64,000 bases of DNA from Pyricularia pennisetigena (lineage: Eukaryota > Ascomycota > Sordariomycetes > Magnaporthales > Pyriculariaceae): the NCBI RefSeq assembly GCF_004337985.1, contig NC_043741.1:6086417-6150416 (forward strand). The letters are read 5' to 3'. The notes beneath the pieces were generated by a model that saw only the letters and a list, made by a program, of their open reading frames with translations, was not told the DNA's origin and did no database searches. Shown piece after piece: positions 10,455 through 21,438 of the stretch (positions are counted from its first letter, which is position 1; each line of letters opens with the position of its first letter). The position numbers and the translations under genes were made by a program.

Positions 10455-11678
10455 ATGTCTTTTAGGAAACGTAACGCGGTCATCTCCGCCGTCCCGAGTG
10501 CTCGGTCTGATGGGATTCCTCTCCGCCCAGGTCAACAACAGGTGCACCAACCGCCCCAAACTCCTCCAGGCTTGCGTCCGTCGCCCCTCGATGGACGCCT
10601 TACCACATCGACCGGAACGGCGTCTCTAGATACGCTCCTGGCTGGTCATGCTGGACTACCACTCGGGTGCTCTTTCCTTGTTGAGGAACAAGGGACAACG
10701 GACTTTTCCGGAGTTCTTTTGAGGTACTACGCCGCCGAGGGTCTTGTTCAAGGGCATCATGTGCACGCTCTTGCATTTCCCGATGCATGGAAGTACGAGT
10801 TGCCGGCGCTAGCATCTTCGTCCCAATCGAGCTCAGGAAGTACCTCAGCAAGAACCTCTGCTTCTGCAGATCTGGCAGGGGACAAAATGAAGATCGCATG
10901 GAGGTATGAGGCACTGGGAAACAGCAGAAGCCAGGCCCAGCCTGCCAGAGAACGAGCAGGAGGGTCGGGTTCCTCTGTCTTTTGTCACTCATATGACCTG
11001 AGCAAGCGCCTGTCGACCTCTGCCATCAAAGGACAGTTTCATTCAATACCATCCGTCAGTCCTCTCAGCTGGTCACTCGAGCAGCCTGCAGAGGCATCTC
11101 CTCTCAGACTCTTCATAAAACATCTTCAAGATAGTTTGAGCTCGTCGCCAACAAACATCATACACCGCGTCATAATCCCCAGTCTGCTTTCACCCACACT
11201 CTACCCTGGCAGTGCCTGTGATCCAACCGAGGTCCTTCAGTTCTTGCACTCTCTGCGGGGCTTGTTGAGATTATACAACAAGCAGCTTACTGCGCTCCTG
11301 ACCCTGCCCGTATCTCTTTATCCTCGCGCCTCCGGCCTCTCCCGATGGATGGAGTTGCTCTGTGACGGAGTCATGGAACTTATTCCACTCCCAAGCGTCC
11401 TGGGTGCTGGCGCGTCCCCTGCCCCATCTGGTGGTAGCGGCAAGGACCAAAAAGATGCGGATAAGGCCCAAGGCATCGTCAAAGTTTACACCATGCCTGT
11501 GTTTCACGAGAGAGGCGGTGGCGGCTCCGAAGGCAACCATTTCAGGGACAATCTGTCCTTTAGCCTCAGCAGTTCCCGAGGCCTTGTCATAACACCATAC
11601 AGTCTACCCCCGATGGAGGACGATGACCAGAAAGAGAAGTCTCCTGCAAGCACTGTCAAGGACGGGATCGACTTTTAG
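10455..11678 (+). CDS. ELP4: Elongator complex subunit 4
   Basis: An intronless 407-aa Elp4 (PAXNEB family). Elp4, Elp5 and Elp6 form a RecA-like ring that docks on Elp123 and helps modify uridine-34 in tRNA anticodons. Seen directly: MSFRKRN at the start, which is typical of fungal Elp4; GTASLDTLLAGHAGLPLG then FLVEEQGTTDFSGVLLRYYAAEGL near residues 56-100, the RecA-fold core without a P-loop; AFPDAWK; the central CHSYDLSKRL block; and the helical segment LRLFIKHLQD. The C-terminus (FSLSSSRGLVITPYSLPPMED) is also family-like. The ATG at 10455 is the first in-frame methionine and is preferred over a TTG two codons upstream. Confidence 0.93.
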   Translation: MSFRKRNAVISAVPSARSDGIPLRPGQQQVHQPPQTPPGLRPSPLDGRLTTSTGTASLDTLLAGHAGLPLGCSFLVEEQGTTDFSGVLLRYYAAEGLVQGHHVHALAFPDAWKYELPALASSSQSSSGSTSARTSASADLAGDKMKIAWRYEALGNSRSQAQPARERAGGSGSSVFCHSYDLSKRLSTSAIKGQFHSIPSVSPLSWSLEQPAEASPLRLFIKHLQDSLSSSPTNIIHRVIIPSLLSPTLYPGSACDPTEVLQFLHSLRGLLRLYNKQLTALLTLPVSLYPRASGLSRWMELLCDGVMELIPLPSVLGAGASPAPSGGSGKDQKDADKAQGIVKVYTMPVFHERGGGGSEGNHFRDNLSFSLSSSRGLVITPYSLPPMEDDDQKEKSPASTVKDGIDF

Positions 11679-12355
11679 GGGCTGAGGCAGAGAGTTCCAT
11701 GCCAGAAATGCTATCGCCAATCGCCAATCAACTGCTCTTTCAAAGAGAGCGAAATATATCTGGCTTGCTCTTATTGATGGAAACCCAAGATTGAGCTTTC
11801 GCCAAAAGTCCTGTGGCGATACACCAATCGTTTCTACCTACGAGAGCTGCAAGCTAGGTACAGTGCGCGGGTCGTGAGGTGGAATGAAGAATGTGGGGCT
11901 CAACCTCACCGCCCGTCATTTTTTTTTTTTTTTTTTTTTTTTTTTATGGTTCAGAATTTCGTTCTGCAAAAAAGCCGGCATTTATTTTTCATGCCATTCT
12001 CAACTCTGTTCGCTTCGCAATCGACCAGGCGAAAGCCGAATTCAGGTTTGGCTCTTAATGAGCAATCATATGCTCTGAGAACTCTCTCATTCAAGGTAAG
12101 AGTTTTTTCTTATTTTATTTCATGTTTTCTTACATTGCTTCGATTCAAGATGCCTAAATGATTACACAAAAAGTTTTATAATCTGTCAATCCCCAGACAC
12201 TTTGTGGATGCTGAAAACAAACTTCAAAGAGACTTATGACCTTACCTACATGCGCATTATTTGTAACCGCCTGATTAGACCAAATATTCATGTGAGCGCA
12301 CTTCACTAACGAGTCAATCAGTTCTGAGAATTCACAGGCTGCATTATTATCCAGG
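11679..12355. other. Intergenic region with T27 tract
   Basis: About 0.7 kb between ELP4 and SEN34, both on the plus strand. It contains an uninterrupted T27 run at 11919-11945. No coding sequence is supported; the open frames through the tract are translated homopolymer. Confidence 0.55.
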
Positions 12356-13411
12356 ATGGCTTCACCTTCACCCTCGTCAGTTCCGTCCAAAATCCGCATA
12401 TCCAAGGTTGCTGGACGGTACCTGCTCTTCGACCTTGACGATGTGATGCGTCTGCGGAGGACTCACAGCATGTGCTCTGTTCTCGTCGGCACCAATCCAC
12501 AGGCGCCTAATCAGAACATGTTCACCGGCTTGCCCCTCGAGCTCCTTGAGGAGGAAGCCCGTCTACTTGTCGACCGTCAAGATGCGTATATTGTTGATGA
12601 TGCACGTACCCATCTCGAGTATCTGTCAGCTCTACCTGAGAAGAAACGCCGAGCCTATATTGAGGCTCACATGGCCCGTCTTGGCGAGGCACGCGGAAGC
12701 CTCGAAGTTGAGATGTCTGCCCGCGCCAAAGCTGTAAAAGAGGCCAGAGAATCTGGAGCTCTGGCCGGCAAGGGCAAAAAAGGGAAGCGACGCACTGAGC
12801 CTAAGGATAAACAAGTGCCTGAAGACTCGACTTGTGCATCACCCCCAGCTCCACCTGTGGCCGATCAATCTTCAGTTGCTGCAGATTCTGTCCCTGACGT
12901 CTCCCTGTTTTCAAGTCCTCCACCCGAAAAGCCATCGGTGTCCAAATCCGTCAGTAGAGGAGCGTCAGCCGGTGATGCCGTGTCGGTGGGTAGAATTCAT
13001 CTCACGCCAGGGACTAGCAAGGACCTCTTGCCAAGTGGCTACGTATCAGCGTCGGACAGCTCCAAGAGCTCGGTTGACCAGGTTGACGCTGCCCTCACCC
13101 ACTCATCGCCAAGCGCCTGTCCTCTTTACAACTACTTGAACAGTCAGGGATACTTTATGACTCCTGGGATCCGCTTCGGCGGTCAGTACAGCGTATACCC
13201 TGGGGATCCTTTCCGTTTCCACGCACATTTCATCGCGAACAGCTACAAATGGGACCAGGGGATTGATATGCTGGAATTAGTTGGTGTCGGTCGTCTTGCT
13301 GGAGCTGTGAAGAAGGGTCTCCTGCTAGGCGGCGAGAAACCTGGACCAGGCGCAGGCGAGCCGGACGGGAGGAACGTTCGCGCTTTTTGTGTAGAGTGGG
13401 CCGCAATGTGA
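12356..13411 (+). CDS. SEN34: tRNA-splicing endonuclease subunit Sen34
   Basis: An intronless 351-aa catalytic subunit of the tRNA-splicing endonuclease, which cuts the 3' splice site of intron-containing pre-tRNAs. The N-terminal domain is recognisable from IRISKVAGRYLLFDLDDVMRLRR and the GTNPQAPNQNMFTGLPLELL block. A charged, disordered linker fills residues about 130-255. The C-terminal nuclease domain follows: YFMTPGIRFGGQYSVYPGDPFRFHAHF, then VKKGLLLG. The tyrosine near 278, a histidine near 290 and a lysine near 319 match the Tyr-His-Lys triad of this nuclease fold, so the enzyme should be active. Start: the ATG at 12356 gives a family-typical N-terminus. Confidence 0.93.
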   Translation: MASPSPSSVPSKIRISKVAGRYLLFDLDDVMRLRRTHSMCSVLVGTNPQAPNQNMFTGLPLELLEEEARLLVDRQDAYIVDDARTHLEYLSALPEKKRRAYIEAHMARLGEARGSLEVEMSARAKAVKEARESGALAGKGKKGKRRTEPKDKQVPEDSTCASPPAPPVADQSSVAADSVPDVSLFSSPPPEKPSVSKSVSRGASAGDAVSVGRIHLTPGTSKDLLPSGYVSASDSSKSSVDQVDAALTHSSPSACPLYNYLNSQGYFMTPGIRFGGQYSVYPGDPFRFHAHFIANSYKWDQGIDMLELVGVGRLAGAVKKGLLLGGEKPGPGAGEPDGRNVRAFCVEWAAM

Positions 13412-13791
13412 TCAAGCGTACTTTTTGTTGTTAAATGATACCCCATGGATATGTAAATCATCTTTGCTTGAAGATTGCCCTGGATGATCTATACCAGATA
13501 TAAAGCTGCTTGTCCCCATTCATGAAGAAATCAGTTTTATCAGACAAAACATGCACCATATAACAAGAGTATTGCTCAGAATACTGTAATCACCCAAGTT
13601 GATAAATATGTATCAACTGTCGCGCCACATTTTGGCCGCAGGACGCACGTATTTACAAAAACCAAAGCCCAAACCTAGTAACGAGAACAAAAACCAAAGC
13701 GCCTCCCAAACTAATTACGGACAGTAAAAAAAAAAGAGAAAAGTTGGCCATTTTGGCATGTTGAGACCAAGTCCACGAAATCTCATCTCAC
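13412..13791. other. Convergent spacer SEN34 / RING gene
   Basis: About 380 bp, AT-rich, consistent with two facing 3' UTRs. Nothing else is recognised. Confidence 0.5.
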
Positions 13792-16700
13792 TCAAGGTAC
13801 GAAAATGCGACTAAAGCTGATGACCTCCCTGCGACAGCAAACACACTTGTCAAAGTTGTTCATGGCAAGGGATACCCTGCAATCGTCGCAGAGACTCAGG
13901 CATCGGCACGGCCATACGATGACCGTCCTAGACGCGCTGTGACATACTACACACTGAGGGCCGTCCGGCCCCAGCCCGGGCGCGCCCGTGGCCCAGGTAG
14001 ATGCGCCATCGGACCGCTGCTGTTGCTGGCCATTGTGACCTCTCCGTGAGATCAGAATCTGCTCCAGCAGTTGCGCTTCCTCGTCCGGTGTCATCTTCTG
14101 GGAGAGGCGATGTCGATGAAGGTCACGACCGCCAGGCATGAGAACCCGTGCTCGCTGCTGCGCCGAGAGCCTGGCAAAGCGGCTGCGGGTAACGATGCCG
14201 TCGGCTTCAAGGTGGGTGGCTAAAGCGCGTGCTTCGGCCGTTTCCTCGGGCGATCGTGGATTGAGCAGTCGGGCAAGATCTGCGACGGCGATTGGGTTGT
14301 CCACCAGTGGTGTCGACTCACGCGTCGCCATGTGTGATCGTTGCGTGGGCGTGCGTTGACCATCATCCAAATCATCCTCCCAATTATCGTCATCTGAATC
14401 CCAGCCAGCTTGGCTTTGCACCTCGCTCAGGATATCCGTATCGGTGGCCGACACGATGCTTGTATTGTCAAAGTCAGGGTCGTTGTGGTCGACGGGTGGT
14501 GTATAGTCGCCGCTCCTATCAACTTCTCCCCACCACCCTCCCTTCAGCCACCATCTGTACATTATACTCGATGTGTCTTTCTCCTCAGGCATTTGAACGG
14601 CGACGATCTGCTCCAAGTCCACTGACTCCTGTCGTGGAATGTACGCAGTGCCAGTCTGGCCTCGGATCCATTCCCCTATAACTTGACCCTTCGAGTCACG
14701 GACGCCGTCAACACCTCGTCCGTTGTCTGCAACGAGGCTCCGCCCTGCTTCGTTAGGATTAGAAACGGTTGGAGGCTTGGCTTGTTGTGCTAGATAACGC
14801 AAGAAGGAGGGTGGGTTGTTGATGCCGATCCGGTTAAGAAGTTTGCAGAAAACCAAGGCACTATACGTGACTACCAGGCGAGTGATACGTGCAAGGAACT
14901 CAACCGCCAACAACCATCTCCCACTGCGCTCAGCGGCACCTACGCCATCTCTCATGGGGCGGACGCGCTCGCCAGTTTTGGTTTTGGCAATCTGCTGAGC
15001 CGCACGTTCTCTGGCATAGCCAGAACCGCCCCACCGAGGCACCAGTTCACCTTCATTCTGTGCTTGCTCAATAGGGACGAGGCCAATGGCGCCGTTAAAG
15101 TCGTACCTCGAACCCGGCAGCCACTGCATCCGTAGCTGCTCCATCTCGCGAAGCCTCTCGTCCTCGAGCCAGGTACGTCGGGCGAGATTGACACGCCGAT
15201 CTTCATTAAGGTAAACTGCTTCGCTTGCCATAGATATCGCAGCGAACCCAGCCCTGAGTAACGCCGTGTAGAAATCCATTTCCATGGTAAGTCGAATGTC
15301 TGATAGAGAAATGTTGGCCTGCATATTATCATGGGCCCGTCGAAGACGACCCATTAACGATCGTGGCCAGCCATCGTCCGTATCGGCCGCATCGTCGGCC
15401 ACAGTGCTGACCTCCGGAGGAGACAGGGCTGTCAGGAAAAGGGCAACCACATAAATAGAGAAACATATCCAGATGCCAGCAAGCACAAGAACGTGAGGTA
15501 TGTAGCCTATTATGCAAACAGTTGGAAACCTGAGGAGGCTCTGGCCTGCAGGGTCATCAAGCGAGAAAGTGAGTGCGCTCCAGATGATCGACCCCATGAA
15601 GCATGCGGCAAAGAATCCGGTGCTGAGGAGACGAGCTCTGTGCTGAAGGTTGAATATACCAAGGACGTGGCTGGTGACATGGCTCATAGCTGATAAAAAT
15701 GCAACCAGTAAGACCTCTGGGGGTGTATTTGCCCGTCGGAGAAGCATAGATCTGGTGATGGCGATATCAGCATTAATGTTACCCGACGAAGCTGCCGCGG
15801 CTGCAGTGTTGGTAAACATTCCCCAACCCAGCTGATTGCTGATGGCAGCGTCAGCCTCGGCAAAGGCGAGAGAATGCTCGAATAAAGTCATGCCAGTCTC
15901 TGCCGCGAGATGGCGCCCCTGAACGGCACATGAGATGGTTTCAAGAAAGTGACTGAGACAAAAGCTACCAAAAAGAGGCCACAAAAGGGACAAGGAGCCT
16001 CGCAGCTGTGAAGATGCTCTGCTTTCCGGGTCCGGGGTTGGAATCATATTAACAGCTAGGCAGGACTCCTGGTCGGATGGTCCAAAAAGCAAAGCTGTGC
16101 TTAGCCCATGCAGGAAGGCGCTAGGTTGCGAAAACATCATTTCTGAGCTCTTAGTAGCGTCACCCCACCGCATCTCTGCAAACTCAGGTGACGTTTGGCA
16201 CTGAATAGATTGCAGGAGACGCTTTGCCTGGAAAAGGAAGAGAATTATAGGTACGATGCGTAGGGCAAAGCGGACAGGCCAACGCAGACGTAGACGTCTT
16301 CGCGTTGCAGCAAAGATATGGGTGCGGTTGAGGACCACGGCCATAGCAATGCAACACAATGCCCATTTGCTGGTAGCGTAGCTGAAGACAGACCCCAAGC
16401 CTCTAGCACCCTCAAGGGAGAACCGTGATGAGGTCGCAGTCAGGGCTGTATTTGGTCCCTGCCCGGCAAGGACGGATTCGGCGGCCGCAGCGGCCGACAT
16501 AGTGGCTGTGTTGGCGACGTAGGCCCCAGCGCGGGGGGTGGTCGTTGCGGCAAAGACAATACTCGACTCCGTAGTTGTATCGGCAATCACTTGCTGTCCG
16601 AAACCGTCGACAGCATCAGTCGCGGAGAAGACGGACCCAAAACGACCCAACTTCATGACCATTCTAGGTCCAGCCAGAACAATATCCTCAATGGACGGTG

Positions 16701-16821
16701 CAATTTTGGTCATGTTGAGGTATGGTATATGCTGCGCCGTCCACATAGTGAAGTTGAACCAGCCACTAGTATTATCGAAAGATGCCGAAGGTGCCGGAGG
16801 CGGCACGACTGTGTCGGCCAT
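13792..16821 (-). CDS. Multi-span membrane RING-type ubiquitin ligase, Asi1/Asi3-like
   Basis: An intronless 1009-aa membrane protein with a C-terminal RING-like domain. At least six hydrophobic spans are visible between about residues 160 and 480, plus one near 650. A long acidic linker follows, and the last 55 residues carry CVVC (C957, C960), WPCRC, CDDC and CVCC. This spacing matches the RING of yeast Asi1/Asi3, inner-nuclear-membrane ligases that degrade mislocalised membrane proteins and latent Stp factors. The position usually occupied by a RING histidine is cysteine here. The N-terminus has several N-glycosylation sequons (NTS, NFT, NMT), suggesting a lumenal side. The first in-frame ATG is at 16821; the frame remains open 24 nt further upstream without one. 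The location is inferred from the family; another Golgi/ER membrane RING role is possible. Confidence 0.82.
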   Translation of the reverse strand: MADTVVPPPAPSASFDNTSGWFNFTMWTAQHIPYLNMTKIAPSIEDIVLAGPRMVMKLGRFGSVFSATDAVDGFGQQVIADTTTESSIVFAATTTPRAGAYVANTATMSAAAAAESVLAGQGPNTALTATSSRFSLEGARGLGSVFSYATSKWALCCIAMAVVLNRTHIFAATRRRLRLRWPVRFALRIVPIILFLFQAKRLLQSIQCQTSPEFAEMRWGDATKSSEMMFSQPSAFLHGLSTALLFGPSDQESCLAVNMIPTPDPESRASSQLRGSLSLLWPLFGSFCLSHFLETISCAVQGRHLAAETGMTLFEHSLAFAEADAAISNQLGWGMFTNTAAAAASSGNINADIAITRSMLLRRANTPPEVLLVAFLSAMSHVTSHVLGIFNLQHRARLLSTGFFAACFMGSIIWSALTFSLDDPAGQSLLRFPTVCIIGYIPHVLVLAGIWICFSIYVVALFLTALSPPEVSTVADDAADTDDGWPRSLMGRLRRAHDNMQANISLSDIRLTMEMDFYTALLRAGFAAISMASEAVYLNEDRRVNLARRTWLEDERLREMEQLRMQWLPGSRYDFNGAIGLVPIEQAQNEGELVPRWGGSGYARERAAQQIAKTKTGERVRPMRDGVGAAERSGRWLLAVEFLARITRLVVTYSALVFCKLLNRIGINNPPSFLRYLAQQAKPPTVSNPNEAGRSLVADNGRGVDGVRDSKGQVIGEWIRGQTGTAYIPRQESVDLEQIVAVQMPEEKDTSSIMYRWWLKGGWWGEVDRSGDYTPPVDHNDPDFDNTSIVSATDTDILSEVQSQAGWDSDDDNWEDDLDDGQRTPTQRSHMATRESTPLVDNPIAVADLARLLNPRSPEETAEARALATHLEADGIVTRSRFARLSAQQRARVLMPGGRDLHRHRLSQKMTPDEEAQLLEQILISRRGHNGQQQQRSDGASTWATGAPGLGPDGPQCVVCHSASRTVIVWPCRCLSLCDDCRVSLAMNNFDKCVCCRREVISFSRIFVP

Positions 16822-17986
16822 CTTGAGACTTGGGCAAAACGTCAAGGTATAGAAGACAACAGGGCGACGAGACGAAGTATGATTTGTATTGGTCGAGGTA
16901 TTCGGTCGATATCAATTATGACAAAGACCTTGGTCGAGATCGTGATCGTCGGGATACGGGAAGGGAAGCGGTCCCTCAAACCGACCGTTGCATCTTCACT
17001 CGCATGCAAGGAACTCGGCGAATCCGCCGGGCCCGGGAGCGTAATAACGGTGCGGACGACAGGAAAAGGTTCTCGTGGGGACTAGATTCGGTGCAATCTA
17101 TGGTGAGAGATGTAAGAGATTCGGCTGGTAAACGACGGCTCAAACAGCAAAAGAAAGGATCATAGAAATCGTCAGCAGCAGTCAACAAACAATCATCAAA
17201 CCAACAGACGCAGGCTTGGGGCACATGCACGCATTCGGGTGACGTCTGGTTTGGTTCTAGCTCAAGCTGGAATCATAACGCACAAGAGTGGAATCGAGGA
17301 GTTGTTGCTGGACCAATGCGCTGGGGAAGTGGGGTTTGACCTCCAGGGTGCCACTAAAATAGCCCGACAAGGTACAAATTTACGGTGTATACATACGCGA
17401 AGTTGCTCAACCTGGCGTGGTAACGGTATATATGAACTGTCCGAGTTCGCCCACCCGTCCGCCTAGCTCGTTCAGTGATTATTCAAACGATGTAAAAACA
17501 AAAATAGGCTTAGTCTAGGTCTACTGTAGAATTCCAAGATAGTTAACTCATACTCTGGCCCTCTTATTTCACACCCGTCCAAGTTATCAATACATATATC
17601 AAATAAATAGGAAGTAAATCACACTGCAAATGATGAGATAATACGATGGTGCCTTGCGCGCCCACATGAGCGACTGATTGGTAGTGAGCTTTGGACAAGC
17701 AGTGTGCTGGAAATAAAGTATGAAATATCTGTATATGTATGTATGCAGATTTATCAATCGATTGATTTCGGCTCGTACTTTATTTTGCATAGATACCTTG
17801 CGGTAACTTACTAGCTGCGAACCCTGTGACAAAACAGATGCTGACGCACGTCACACCGCAACCGTTTAGTGATATCAGACGGGGCTTTGGGATGAGTTGA
17901 TTTGCTTTCTGGCCGTCTGACCGGCAAACCCACGCTAGACAAACACTCAGCTTCCAACTCAGATGTCAAGGCAAAATCCCAATCAT
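16822..17986. other. Intergenic region between RING gene and MTR3
   Basis: About 1.2 kb, probably the promoter and leader of the RING gene plus the 3' UTR of MTR3. The open frames seen are short, compositionally odd and without family resemblance. Confidence 0.5.
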
Positions 17987-18946
17987 TTAATCTTGTTGCT
18001 GTAATGTCTCCTTCAGACTGTCCATGAGGACTCGGTTGGCAATTTTGGATGCCCTTACACTGTTGTTGACTATATTCAGATACAGTGCCGAATCCGAGGC
18101 TGCCGCATCCCCCTTGAACCACAAGTTTGTGACCTCGTCTCTGTTGGGTAGATATGCAACGCAACAGGCGGCAACTATCTTGTCATGCTCTGCAGGAACC
18201 GGATCAACCACTATTGAGCCACTCTCGCCGGACTTGGACCCTTCGCTATCATCGCGTACAAGTGCAGCAACACCGCCGGCCACCACGTCAACGCAGTCGA
18301 TCCCGGCATCGGCAAGAGCAGCAGAGGCCACAGTGATGCAGCCGCTCAGGACGCTCATGGTACTCCATGCTTCCTCACCGCTGCCGCTATCCTGCAGAGG
18401 CTGCCGGCGGTCTTGATCTCCCTCGATGACGGAGACAATCACATCGACACCGCTCTTGGGCCATCGGTCGGCAATTATGACTCCGCGCAGGGCAGTCTCC
18501 AGGTGCACGGATAGATCCCGTTCTGTCGAGTCGCGTATGTAGCCACGCCGTTGTTTGGTCGCAAACGGCGCGTACTTGACGTGAGTCGAAAGTATGATGT
18601 GTGGCGAGAAGGGTGTTGACCTCGGCAACGCCCTGGGTCCATGGACTGTGCAGGATAGCTTTAGGCCTGATGTAGAGGTCTCTCCTTCCTTCCCAGGTCC
18701 CGCCGGGTTCTCAATCTCTAGATAAGCAGAACCGCTAGCAGAAGGTGTTATGCCAGTTTTGAGAACTAAGACAAGATCAGTCAAGAATTTGCCAGCTGTA
18801 TCCAAGATAAACTTACATATTTTCCGAATGGCGTTTGGTGGCCTTGACCTTGTCCCTGAGCCTTGCCTGACCGGTGTAGGTTCATCGAAAAAAACCGGAG
18901 GGAGCGTTGTCCCCACGGGACCATTGATCCGCCTGCGATCAGCCAT
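17987..18946 (-). CDS. MTR3: Exosome complex subunit Mtr3 (RNase PH-like)
   Basis: Two exons on the minus strand, 18817-18946 and 17987-18765, separated by a 51-bp intron, encode 302 aa. Mtr3 is one of six RNase PH-like ring subunits of the RNA exosome core and is catalytically inert in eukaryotes. Seen directly: RPPNAIRKIFLKTGITPSASGSAYLEIE across the splice junction, then LSCTVHGPRALPRSTPFSPH, the RDLSVHLETALRGVI helix, DVIVSVIEGD, and an ASAALADAGI segment, in RNase PH-fold order. Left unspliced, the intron would insert 17 in-frame residues (it contains no stop) that break the conserved IFLKTG block, so splicing rests on conservation and on good GTAAGT/TTAG sites. The first ATG after the frame opens is 18946. 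Confidence 0.92.
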   Translation of the reverse strand: MADRRRINGPVGTTLPPVFFDEPTPVRQGSGTRSRPPNAIRKICKFILDTAGKFLTDLVLVLKTGITPSASGSAYLEIENPAGPGKEGETSTSGLKLSCTVHGPRALPRSTPFSPHIILSTHVKYAPFATKQRRGYIRDSTERDLSVHLETALRGVIIADRWPKSGVDVIVSVIEGDQDRRQPLQDSGSGEEAWSTMSVLSGCITVASAALADAGIDCVDVVAGGVAALVRDDSEGSKSGESGSIVVDPVPAEHDKIVAACCVAYLPNRDEVTNLWFKGDAAASDSALYLNIVNNSVRASKIANRVLMDSLKETLQQQD

Positions 18947-21438
18947 TTGGAGAAATCTTAGCCTCAAGATAGACGAGTGTACCGCAGATGGTGAACTGAG
19001 CTCCTCTGGTGACTGTTATGCTGCCTTGACCGGGGGTTCTTCAACACCAGAAGTGATGGCGCTATTGGAGAGGCAGCAGTAGTAGAGAGCTGCAATGAAC
19101 AGAGCCTAGTCTGTTAGATCAAGCCTGAAGAACCCCGGACAACAGAACCAACATGGGCTATACCGAGTGGTCTCAACATCCAGGGGTCTGAAGCTACGAG
19201 AAGTGTGAGGTCACTGAGGCAATCACCGTGTAAACTCCCAGTCCCGGCGCGTACAAAGGATACCAAAAATTACTACATGGAGTTGAGCCGGCCAACGTGA
19301 TGGTGGGGGCATTTGAGAATTTGGAGCATCTGCCCCACTAATGCACTGCGGTTCCACAGGAGGTCGCGTCTTGAAAAAGATTTCTCACACCGCGAAAAAA
19401 TTCCTACGCCTTCTTCCTCTCCCATCACAGATTTCCTCAATCCAACACATCCAGCTCATCGATTCACCGACCATGGCCAGCGTATTATTATTAATAGAGC
19501 CAGTGCCTTGATATTCAACTGGTAAGTCATCAGTCAGCTTGCGTACAAGCGCCGTCGACTAGCAGTCAAAGCTGTTGATGAGAAAATTTCCAACACTTTT
19601 TCGCGAACACCTGAGCGAACAGGAAAAAAACATGCACTACCATCTGAAGCACATTCCTCAACCTTTCGTTATCTGGAACTCGGACAAAAACCATTTGTGC
19701 TGATCCCAGACGCAGTGCTCTCCATGCTTGAATAACCCTATCGTTGCTTGATATGATCTATGCAGATCAACAGGTTGGTGCACCAATTTCTTTTTCTTTT
19801 CTCTTCTGTCTTCAGCCTCCAGTTTCATGATGACAACACTTTTTTTTCAGTTCTGCTACTGAAAGCAATTGATGACAAACCTTATACCAAAAACAACCTC
19901 TGAACAAACTGTCAAGCGCACTTTTGCCCCCACATCTTCCCAGTCATATCTTACCATGTACTAATCTGCATCGCACATATAGGGTTAACCACCGTTCATG
20001 ATCTACAAATAGCACGTTACTTGCTTTGATAAACTCAGTAGGGTAAGCTAAGCCCCGGTAACTTTAATGCACCAGTCACATTTCATGCCCACTATGATGA
20101 TAATAGCTTATCCATTCAATGACATGACACTCCGAGCCATCCTCTCGCACTCGAGCAGCTTTTGCTGTGATGACAAGTTGTGGAGTCTGAGCCTCTGGCT
20201 CTGTCATTTGGCTTCAGTTGTGCTAGTTCACCACACGTCGTCTTGGCGTGTGGTCGATCTGGGGCCGGAGTGTCCGAATGAATTAAATGGCTTTCTGAGC
20301 ATCCGAGAACCATATAATCACAGCCACGCACGCTCGGTTCAGGGACGCTGCTAACTGGTCGCTGGCTTAGTCCTAACTTTGCGGGTAGTATCCGACGTCT
20401 CCAGGTGGTTGGCTACCAGAGCTTACTAGACCATCAGCTCCGGTCTAGCTTGCCGTGTATATGTTGCCTTTTAGCTTGTACATGTAAGTTATCTACACTG
20501 CATGTTGACACTGCAGAAGATCTCCTGTGGGTATGTTCGTCTGCAGAATCAATCTACATATGACCCGATGTACTGTGGCAATCTTCCCTGCTCCTCGACA
20601 AAGTTCTGCCGTCGATACACGGCAAACATGTTCGATTGCAGGATGTTGTAGGTCGCACGTTATCGTAATGTGAACAAAGTGCCGAAAGAAGCTCTCTTGG
20701 CTTGTACTGGAAAAGTGTACTAAAGGCATTGAACGCAAATATGTACTTGATAGAACACAATAAGAGTAACGCAAATTAAATCCGGGGTCTGAAAAGCAAA
20801 TAAAGGATGCCGTAAACACAGGTGCCAGTGTGACAAGATTTGAAAATTACTCCAGCCAATGGCCAGTTAAAGCCAGCTGTTATTAAGATTTCAATAAAAT
20901 CCCAATATTGCATCTGCGCAAACAAAGCAAGGAACGACAGAGTTGCGTGGTACTTGGCCAGTGGGGCAAATGGTATCGAAGCAGCCTCGTGCTTTGACGA
21001 AACACGTTAAGCCTAGCCGTAGACCGATAGTGGGGCGGCGCATGTCTTCCTTTCCCCGTCAATCACCCTTGACCCCTGCCAATCTGGCGCGGGCCAAAAA
21101 AAGGAGACGCCAAAGTTGCAGCATCCAACGAAATGCATTGGAAGATTCGTGTCGAGATTGGTAACCACCCATCCAAATGCTCATATTGAGACATATCACC
21201 AACGACCACTCCCCGATTCGCTACGTGTAACTTACAGCTAGAAGATAATTTGGCACATGTATCTTCTCGACTCGTTACGGTTCCCTGGTGTATAGAGGTG
21301 GTTATCTTGCGAATCTACGAAACAACATACGACGCCGTCCCAGTCCGGCCCTAGACTCGTGGACTCCCCAGGGCCTCCTCACAGAAACCCGGTCGGCGCA
21401 GCCAGCTCGATCCAATGCTGCCGTCATATGCATCTGCA
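18947..21438. other. Long divergent intergenic region MTR3 / ANP1-like
   Basis: About 2.5 kb between divergent genes. I see only short open frames with no splice partners or family resemblance, and no repeat or RNA gene I can support. It should contain both promoters. Confidence 0.5.

Noticed and set aside
11874..12161. Open frames across a T27 run
   Set aside because: The poly-Phe is translated homopolymer; the remainder has no family resemblance.
16591..17085. A 164-codon plus-strand frame at the 5' end of the RING gene
   Set aside because: Half of it is antisense to the coding sequence and the rest has biased composition; no homology is recognised.
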